A stretch of DNA of 64,000 bases from UBA2040 sp002384725 (GTDB taxonomy: Bacteria > Bacteroidota > Bacteroidia > Flavobacteriales_D > Crocinitomicaceae). This document shows, in pieces, positions 58,055-64,000 of the stretch. The translations under genes were made by a program, and so were the position numbers. The stretch lies in contig CAWUXE010000011.1 in the NCBI GenBank assembly GCA_963926475.1, forward strand, positions 1-64,000, read 5' to 3'. Numbering within the stretch: the stretch's first letter is position 1; the number at the start of each line of letters is the position of its first letter. The notes below the pieces were generated by a model that was given only the letters and a program-made list of their open reading frames with translations, was not told the DNA's origin and did no database searches.

Positions 58055-59875
58055 TTACTTCTTTATCAAATCATAGCGCAAGGAACCCAAGGTTGTTTTT
58101 CCGTGGGTATTATGAAATCTTATTCGGAGCGAGTCGGCCGAACGCATTTCTTCAGTGAAGACCCAATCACTCTGAATAGGGGTGGGCTCTTTTAGACTTG
58201 GTAGTCGCATGCCGATAAAATCGACCATAATTTCTTTCCATTCGCCATTTGAATAAATATCATAAATAAACCAAGGCACATTGTTATGGTCGTTAATGGT
58301 AATATCGGAATGTACTCTTAGACCGGCCATATTAATAAATAAAGAATCGATCTTTTTTTGAAAAACAGTTACAATAAGCATGTGCTCGACAGTAAAATTA
58401 CCTGGTTTTAGTTTGGGAGTTCCTGTGAAACTCTTCGTTAATTCATTATAATTCCAATAACTGATTTTACACGGTTCTTGATTGAGCTTCTTGGGTTCAT
58501 CAATATGGAAAATCCATTGAAAACGAATGTCTTTTTTTAAAAATACCTGCCAAAATCGCTCTTTGTTCATTTCGGCAAAGTGAAGAATTCCGGTGTCTAT
58601 TTGTATCGTTAAAATGAAATGGAAATAAATACAAAATGCTACGATTGGGATCAATGCAATCTTAAGCCAAGGTTTAAGGAATTGAAAAAGAAACGCTAAA
58701 CCTAGGATGAAAAGCAAGGAAACATCGACAAATGGGCGCATTCCAAGACTTCCTCCATACCACCAATTCCACCATGAGGCTGTGACGTACGTGAAAACGA
58801 GAAGGAATACCAAGATAATTTTACTCGCTGATTTGTGTTTCTTCCAAAGGAAAATGTAGCCTAAAAGACTAATGAACGTAATAGGAGCGTAAATAAATAA
58901 TCCTTTGCGGAATCCAAACAACACATCGATAAATGGCGGTTTATTCCAATTGGAGAAACTTTCGTTTTGGTAAATGTTGAATCCGATTTTTCCCGTCTGG
59001 TAATAAACATTAATGATTTGTAGACCTATTACGGCCGCAAAAACAAGTACCGTTGGAATTAAATATTTTACTTTCTTGAAGAGATTCGTCACCAAAAATT
59101 GCCAAGACTCTTTGAGATTGGCGAAAAAAGCAAAATAAAGCAAAAAAACAATTCCATTGCTTGGACGCAACAAAATCACCATGGCAAAACTAAAAGAGAC
59201 GAGTAATAGCCACTTTAATGTACAGGTTTCGCGCCAACGAATTAAACTATAAACGAAAAATGAAATCGCGGCAAATGAATATCCATGAGCGGTAAGTGGA
59301 TCATTGACGTTATAATAGAGTAGTGTAGTTCCCAAGGCTATGACTCCGCATGCAACCGCTGCGAACCAAGGAGTGATTCGAAAGTGTAAAAGTATCAAAT
59401 ATGTCAACCACAAACCAAGTAATAAATAACACATGGCACCTATGGCTACAGCTCGTTGATAAGGTAAACTATACCCATCGGAAGGGAATTCTGGACCGTG
59501 TAACCAATGAGCAGCAAGGAAGAAAGGTGACTGACATATGGCAACCCCAACAAAATATTTATTCACGCGTCCGTTTCTATCTTCGGGCAAGTTGCCAAAT
59601 TCACCCATTTTTGCATCGGGATATCGATTGACCATTTTTTCTATAAAATGATAACGATTGTCGTCGTATATGAAGATCTGTGGCAAATAGGCGTAGTAAC
59701 CAGAACCGTCGGAGCGAACAATTGGTCGAAAGGTTTTCTCCTTATTGGACCATTGATGCCATTTTTCGCTTTGCTTTTTGGCAACGATTAAAACAGTAAA
59801 AAGCAGGACGAAAAGCGCAACGTTTTTGTGTTGCAAAATTAGTTTCATCTTTTCCCAACGACTAGCTGTAGGCAT
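58055..59875 (-). CDS. Large integral membrane protein, glycosyltransferase-like
   Basis: 606 residues (a start at 59848, nine codons later, is equally possible and would leave a gap after aroC). About ten to eleven membrane helices lie between residues 15 and 420; the C-terminal ~180 residues are a soluble domain. The long loop after helix 1, with L-P-Q-I-F-I-Y-D-D-N and K-Y-F-V-G-V-A, recalls GT-C type mannosyl- or arabinosyltransferases. No unambiguous D-D or D-E motif was found, so the reaction and donor remain open. It follows aroC with a 14-nt overlap if the first start is used. Confidence 0.65.
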   Translation of the reverse strand: MPTASRWEKMKLILQHKNVALFVLLFTVLIVAKKQSEKWHQWSNKEKTFRPIVRSDGSGYYAYLPQIFIYDDNRYHFIEKMVNRYPDAKMGEFGNLPEDRNGRVNKYFVGVAICQSPFFLAAHWLHGPEFPSDGYSLPYQRAVAIGAMCYLLLGLWLTYLILLHFRITPWFAAVACGVIALGTTLLYYNVNDPLTAHGYSFAAISFFVYSLIRWRETCTLKWLLLVSFSFAMVILLRPSNGIVFLLYFAFFANLKESWQFLVTNLFKKVKYLIPTVLVFAAVIGLQIINVYYQTGKIGFNIYQNESFSNWNKPPFIDVLFGFRKGLFIYAPITFISLLGYIFLWKKHKSASKIILVFLLVFTYVTASWWNWWYGGSLGMRPFVDVSLLFILGLAFLFQFLKPWLKIALIPIVAFCIYFHFILTIQIDTGILHFAEMNKERFWQVFLKKDIRFQWIFHIDEPKKLNQEPCKISYWNYNELTKSFTGTPKLKPGNFTVEHMLIVTVFQKKIDSLFINMAGLRVHSDITINDHNNVPWFIYDIYSNGEWKEIMVDFIGMRLPSLKEPTPIQSDWVFTEEMRSADSLRIRFHNTHGKTTLGSLRYDLIKK

Positions 59876-60944
59876 TTTGGATCAGATAAAAGTCGAGAAG
59901 TACGAGTGCCGACATGGCTTCAACGATAGGAACAGCGCGAGGAACAACACAGGCGTCATGTCTGCCTTTACCAGCAATTGTCGTGGCATTACCTTCAGCA
60001 TCAATCGTGTTTTGCTCTTTTACAATTGTTGCGACTGGTTTGAATGCTACACGGAAATAGATTGGCTGACCGTTTGAAATGCCACCTAAGGTTCCAGCAG
60101 CATTGTTGCTTGTTGGATTTCCATCAGAATCAAATGTATCGTTGTGTTCACTACCGTTCATTTCCACGGCCCCGAATCCTTCGCCAAATTCAATTCCTTT
60201 TACCGCATTGATGGATAACATGGCTTTGCCTAATTCAGCGGGTAATTTATCAAAAACAGGCTCGCCTAATCCAACTGGAACGTGGACGATTTTACAAGCT
60301 ATGCATCCGCCAATCGAATCACCATTTTTCTTCGTGTCTTCAATGAGTGTTTGCATTTTTGCAGAATAATCAAGGTCTGGACAACGAACCAAAGATGCTT
60401 CTATATCGGATTCAGAATAACAAAGTTTTGATTCATGTTGGTCTTTCCAAGGCATTCTGATAGACCCAACTTGGTCAACAAAAGCTTGCATTTGAATACC
60501 TTTTGCAGCTAAAAATTGTTGTGCTAAACCACCAGCTACAACCCGAGCTACCGTTTCTCTTGCCGAACTTCGTCCACCGCCTCTATAGTCGCGAATGCCA
60601 TACTTTTTATCGTAGGTGAAATCTGCATGTGAAGGGCGATAAACATTCTTATTGTGCGAATAATCTTTGCTTTTCGCATCTTCATTTCGGATGATAAACG
60701 CGATAGGTGTTCCCGTAGTTTTTCCTTCGAAAATTCCGGATAAAAACTCCACTTGATCGTCTTCTTTTCGTTGGGTAACGAGTTTGGATTGACCAGGCTT
60801 GCGTTTTGATAGAAAGAGATTTAGCTGTTTAAAATCAATTTCAAATCCAGATGGAAATCCGTCTAAAATCCCTCCGATTGCCACACCATGTGATTCACCG
60901 AAAGTCGATAGACGCAGTATTTTTCCAAAGTTAGATCCTGGCAT
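59862..60944 (-). CDS. aroC: Chorismate synthase
   Basis: 360 residues, FMN-dependent last step of the shikimate pathway. Signatures: G-E-S-H-G-V-A-I-G-G-I-L-D-G-F-P, the R-P-S-H-A-D-F-T-Y block, Y-R-G-G-G-R-S-S-A-R-E-T and G-K-G-R-H-D-A. The ATG overlaps the stop of the phosphohexomutase gene by one base, so they are co-translated. It belongs to the same pathway as aroB at 21307. Confidence 0.96.
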   Translation of the reverse strand: MPGSNFGKILRLSTFGESHGVAIGGILDGFPSGFEIDFKQLNLFLSKRKPGQSKLVTQRKEDDQVEFLSGIFEGKTTGTPIAFIIRNEDAKSKDYSHNKNVYRPSHADFTYDKKYGIRDYRGGGRSSARETVARVVAGGLAQQFLAAKGIQMQAFVDQVGSIRMPWKDQHESKLCYSESDIEASLVRCPDLDYSAKMQTLIEDTKKNGDSIGGCIACKIVHVPVGLGEPVFDKLPAELGKAMLSINAVKGIEFGEGFGAVEMNGSEHNDTFDSDGNPTSNNAAGTLGGISNGQPIYFRVAFKPVATIVKEQNTIDAEGNATTIAGKGRHDACVVPRAVPIVEAMSALVLLDFYLIQNAYS

Positions 60945-62353
60945 TAATTACAAATGGCTATTTCTGTTTGTTTAAGAATTACACGAACTTCATCCAAAGT
61001 TGGCGCTTCAGCATATGTTCTCAGAACGGGCTCTGTTCCAGAAGGACGAATCATCAACCAACGGTCGTCATCAAAGAAGTATTTGAAACCATCGATGGTC
61101 TGTAAATCTTTGATTTTATAGTCGCCAAACTCAGTGTATTCTCGAGCTTCGCATTTCGCGATTATTTTTTGCTTTAATTCTTCAGTTATATGAAGGTCAT
61201 TTCGTTCGAATTTGAATCCACCTACAATTGCATACACTTCATTAATCAATTCGTCCAAGGTCTTACCAGATTTAGCCATGAATTCCCAAACGATCAATCC
61301 CATCCAGATTCCATCTCTTTCTGGAATATGACCTTTCGTCGCAATTCCACCTGATTCTTCTCCGCCCAAAAGTACGTCTTCTTCGACCATAATTCCAGCG
61401 ATATATTTGAACCCGATTTTTACCACTTCGTAAGGTAAACCGTAATGTTCTGCCATTTTCTTCACGCGAGGTGTAGTAGAAAAAGCTGTAGCTACTTTAC
61501 CAGACATTTGCTTGTACTTCACCATATAGTGAATCAACAACAAAATAATGTGATGAGAATCAATGAATTCACCTTTCCCATTGTATAATCCAATTCTATC
61601 CGCATCACCATCAGTAGCGAGTGCACAAGACACTGTTCCATCTTTCTTGATGAATTCTTCCAATTCTTGAAGATTCTTCGCAATTGGTTCTGGCGCTTGA
61701 CCATAAAAAGAAGGATTCATCTCACAATGCATCAATTTCACATTGGGCAATATTCTTGGCATTACTCTTTGTCCGGCACCATACATGGCATCGTACATCA
61801 AGTTCAATCCAGAATTTGAAATCGCATCTAAATCAAAATTTGCTTGCACGTGCTCTACATAGCGAGTTTCGAAATCGTGCATTTCTAGTTTGCCAGATTC
61901 AATCGCCTTCTCCAGTGAGACAGCGTTTAAATCAACTGAATTTATTTCAGGAATGATATCTTCTATTTCTTGCACTTTTTCTGGTGAAAGAGGTCCACCA
62001 TAATGCGCTTTAAGTTTATAACCGTTATAACTTGGTGGATTGTGACTAGCCGTTAATACGACACCAATCGAAGCTTTCAATTGTTTCGTAGCCAATGAAA
62101 TCATAGGTGTCGATACCATCTCATCTGCCATCAGAACCTTAATTCCTTCAGACAAGAAGACCTTTGAAGCTGCGTCCATGAACAGTTTTCCCGCGAATCT
62201 GCAATCATGACCTATAACCACGCTTGGGCTATCGAAGTTCTTCTTCAACCAAATTGCCGTTGCGATAGATACTCTCGCTACATTTTCAGTGGTAAATTCT
62301 TCAGCGATTATTGCTCGCCATCCATCTGTTCCAAATTTTATTTTATTTGCCAA
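60944..62353 (-). CDS. Phosphoglucomutase/phosphomannomutase family protein
   Basis: 469 residues, all four alpha-D-phosphohexomutase domains: phosphoserine loop T-A-S-H-N-P with Ser103, Mg loop D-G-D-A-D-R-I-G, sugar loop G-G-E-E-S-G-G and phosphate loop R-P-S-G-T-E-P. It is of the ~460-residue class (ManB/PgcA/GlmM-like), and whether Glc, Man or GlcN is the substrate cannot be read from sequence. The start is TTG at 62353, no ATG being available before the conserved F-G-T-D-G-W-R. aroC follows with 1-nt overlap. Confidence 0.92.
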   Translation of the reverse strand: MANKIKFGTDGWRAIIAEEFTTENVARVSIATAIWLKKNFDSPSVVIGHDCRFAGKLFMDAASKVFLSEGIKVLMADEMVSTPMISLATKQLKASIGVVLTASHNPPSYNGYKLKAHYGGPLSPEKVQEIEDIIPEINSVDLNAVSLEKAIESGKLEMHDFETRYVEHVQANFDLDAISNSGLNLMYDAMYGAGQRVMPRILPNVKLMHCEMNPSFYGQAPEPIAKNLQELEEFIKKDGTVSCALATDGDADRIGLYNGKGEFIDSHHIILLLIHYMVKYKQMSGKVATAFSTTPRVKKMAEHYGLPYEVVKIGFKYIAGIMVEEDVLLGGEESGGIATKGHIPERDGIWMGLIVWEFMAKSGKTLDELINEVYAIVGGFKFERNDLHITEELKQKIIAKCEAREYTEFGDYKIKDLQTIDGFKYFFDDDRWLMIRPSGTEPVLRTYAEAPTLDEVRVILKQTEIAICN

Positions 62354-62524
62354 ATCGTACTTTTTTATTAGAGTTCAAATATAGGGATTTACTTATGTAA
62401 TTTGTCAATCTTATAGCACTTACTGCATGTGGATTGTTCATGGTATAAAAAAAGTTAAAGATGATTGCAGACTTTTTCTTGCGAGCTGAAAACAATTAAC
62501 TTCAATGAATTGTTATAAAACATT

Positions 62525-63625
62525 ATGATTGGACACCGTTTCCTAGAATTCATTCCAAAGAATCAAACACCTTTTGAAAAGCTTTTCGACCTTTTTAAGC
62601 AATTGCTTACCTATACAAGTGGCGAGGTAGATGAAGCAATTTCTTGGCTGACAGAATTGGACAAGGAATATAAATTGACAACACCTAATTACGGAATTGG
62701 TGATTTCATCCAAGAACTGAAAGACCGCGGCTATATAAAAGATGACCCTGAACCTGGAAGTGGAGGGATGGGGTTAACAGCCAAAACGGAACAAGCCATC
62801 CGTCAGCAAGCCCTGGATCATATTTTTGGTAAATTGAAAAAAGGGAAGGGTGGCGATCACGTTTCACGATTAGGTGGAATTGGCGATGAAGCTTCAAGCA
62901 ACACCAGGGATTATCAATTTGGTGATTCTCTCCAAGATATTGCTATGCTGGAATCCATGAAAAATGCCCAAATCAACAATGGTATAGGCGAATTTTCTAT
63001 AAAGGAAAGTGATTTGGTTATTCGAGAAAGTGAATACAAAACACAAACGAGCACGGTATTGATGATAGATATTTCGCATTCCATGATTCTATATGGTGAA
63101 GATAGAATTACACCTGCGAAGAAGGTGGCCATGGCTTTGTCTGAGTTAATCAAGCGCAAATACCCGAAAGATACAATTGACATAATCGTATTTGGAAACG
63201 ACGCTTGGCAAATTGAAATCAAAGACTTGCCATATCTGAAAGTTGGTCCATATCATACGAATACAGTAGCTGGTTTAGAATTGGCAATGGATTTATTGAG
63301 AAGAAAGAAGAATGCGAACAAACAAATTTTCATGATTACTGATGGAAAGCCAACTTGTTTGGTTGAAGATGGAAAATATTACAAGAATAGTTTTGGCTTG
63401 GACCAAAAGATTTTAAATAAATGCTATTCGCTCGCAAAAGCGGCAAGGAGGTTGAAAATACCCGTAACAACATTTATGGTGGCAACTGATCCATATTTGC
63501 AAGAATTCGTGCACGATTTTACAGAACACAATAACGGAAAAGCATTTTATACCTCATTACAAGGACTCGGAGAATTTGTCTTCGAAGATTTTGAACGAAA
63601 CAAAAAGAGAACATTTAAAAGATGA
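62525..63625 (+). CDS. VWA-domain protein, partner of a MoxR-type ATPase
   Basis: 366 residues. A helical N-terminal half (about 1-170), then a von Willebrand A domain (about 178-350) with an intact MIDAS set: D-I-S-H-S at the start and M-I-T-D-G-K-P later. The gene overlaps the next one by 4 nt (ATGA). VWA/MoxR pairs of this kind act as metal-chelatase-like or protein-assembly machines; the target is unknown. Confidence 0.85.
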   Translation: MIGHRFLEFIPKNQTPFEKLFDLFKQLLTYTSGEVDEAISWLTELDKEYKLTTPNYGIGDFIQELKDRGYIKDDPEPGSGGMGLTAKTEQAIRQQALDHIFGKLKKGKGGDHVSRLGGIGDEASSNTRDYQFGDSLQDIAMLESMKNAQINNGIGEFSIKESDLVIRESEYKTQTSTVLMIDISHSMILYGEDRITPAKKVAMALSELIKRKYPKDTIDIIVFGNDAWQIEIKDLPYLKVGPYHTNTVAGLELAMDLLRRKKNANKQIFMITDGKPTCLVEDGKYYKNSFGLDQKILNKCYSLAKAARRLKIPVTTFMVATDPYLQEFVHDFTEHNNGKAFYTSLQGLGEFVFEDFERNKKRTFKR

Positions 63626-64000
63626 AAAATTTACCCACAACATTAGGAGAGTTAAAGAAAAGCGAATACGAGCCCAGATCCATTCAAAAGGAGATGCGTT
63701 CAAATTTAGTGGAATCTCTGCAAAAAGGAGAGTCTATTTTTGAAGGAATCATTGGTTATGAGGATACAGTAATTCCTGATATAGAACGTGCTATTTTATC
63801 TGGACATAATATTAATTTGTTGGGTTTAAGAGGTCAAGCTAAAACCAGAATTGCGAGACAATTGACTCGCTTATTAGACGAGTTTGTTCCTGTGGTTGAA
63901 GGTTCTGAGTTGAACGATGATCCGCTTGCTCCTGTATCTCAGTATGCCAAAGAAAAAATTGCGGCAGAAGGAGATAAAACGAAAATTACATGGCTCAGTC
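63622..64000 (+). CDS. MoxR/magnesium-chelatase-like AAA+ ATPase (5' part)
   Basis: The first 126 codons, cut by the window's right edge. M-K-N-L-P-T-T-L-G-E-L leads to F-E-G-I-I-G-Y-E-D-T-V-I-P and the nucleotide loop L-L-G-L-R-G-Q-A-K-T-R-I-A-R, which is atypical (G-x-x-G-Q-A-K-T instead of G-x-x-G-x-G-K-T) but usual for this subgroup. It is translationally coupled to the VWA protein. Confidence 0.85.
   Translation, partial: MKNLPTTLGELKKSEYEPRSIQKEMRSNLVESLQKGESIFEGIIGYEDTVIPDIERAILSGHNINLLGLRGQAKTRIARQLTRLLDEFVPVVEGSELNDDPLAPVSQYAKEKIAAEGDKTKITWLS

Noticed and set aside
1..64000. Search for tRNA genes, CRISPR arrays, insertion sequences and integrases
   Set aside because: The only T-arm-like sequence belongs to the tmRNA; no regular repeat-spacer pattern, transposase or integrase sequence was seen. 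A by-eye search can miss isolated tRNAs.

Overview
The window looks like a chromosomal segment of a Bacteroidota bacterium, most likely of the order Flavobacteriales (a Crocinitomicaceae/Cryomorphaceae-like lineage is an inference; the genus cannot be fixed from the sequence). Supporting signs: AT-rich DNA; TAnnTTTG (-7) promoter motifs with one clear TTG-N20-TAnnTTTG match upstream of rpsA; little sign of Shine-Dalgarno leaders; two secreted nucleases with type IX secretion (T9SS) C-terminal sorting domains; a PorE-like OmpA protein; Bacteroidetes-specific families (DUF4293, DUF7935, short MenE, His-rich DUF4890-like); and a one-piece tmRNA whose tag ends in A-L-A-A.

Layout. 1-780: terminator-like hairpins, no gene. 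0.8-8 kb: T9SS endonuclease I, tmRNA (ssrA), acidic RRM protein, recR, membrane protein, smpB, a DnaJ-like gene beside an internally deleted copy of itself, menE, thioredoxin. 8-16.8 kb: rpsA, a TPR protein, gyrA, clpC. 17-23.4 kb: murQ, a PyrR-like phosphoribosyltransferase, a rhomboid-like/TPR protein with a degraded active site, proline dehydrogenase, aroB, a MerR regulator, an NlpC/P60 hydrolase. 23.4-24.7 kb: a graveyard of decayed genes (GNAT/C-N hydrolase start, MATE end, queuosine-precursor transporter). 24.8-41.5 kb: MFS transporter, msrB, VOC remnant, LRR lipoprotein, CPBP protease, MscS channel, AMP nucleosidase, decayed outer-membrane barrel, T9SS EEP nuclease, two FKBPs, SSS symporter with a GlmU-like protein, lon. 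41.5-42.1 kb: a decayed DUF559 nuclease gene between similar palindromic repeats. 42-52.9 kb: PorE-like protein, a tiny Arc-like gene, GH25 lysozyme, rplS, TPR lipoprotein, AstE/aspartoacylase-like protein, panB, rluA-type gene, lgt, trhO, GreA-like protein. 52.9-55 kb: an ECF sigma factor overlapped by one protein that appears to combine an inner-membrane anti-sigma-like head with an outer-membrane beta-barrel. 55-64 kb: YHYH remnant, ABC-F ATPase, DUF4293, membrane glycosyltransferase-like protein, aroC, phosphohexomutase, and a VWA/MoxR pair cut by the right edge.

How it fits together. Most genes are housekeeping: ribosome function and rescue (rpsA, rplS, ssrA, smpB), DNA topology and repair (gyrA, recR), proteostasis (clpC, lon, FKBPs, DnaJ), envelope biogenesis (lgt, murQ, GH25, NlpC/P60) and biosynthesis (aroB, aroC, menE, panB). 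About eight degraded genes in 64 kb point to ongoing erosion of accessory functions. Several strong -7 motifs end only 4-8 nt before the start codon, predicting leaderless or nearly leaderless mRNAs. The most unusual system is the sigma factor/trans-envelope fusion at 52936-55013; the rhomboid pseudoprotease and the DUF559-repeat element come next.
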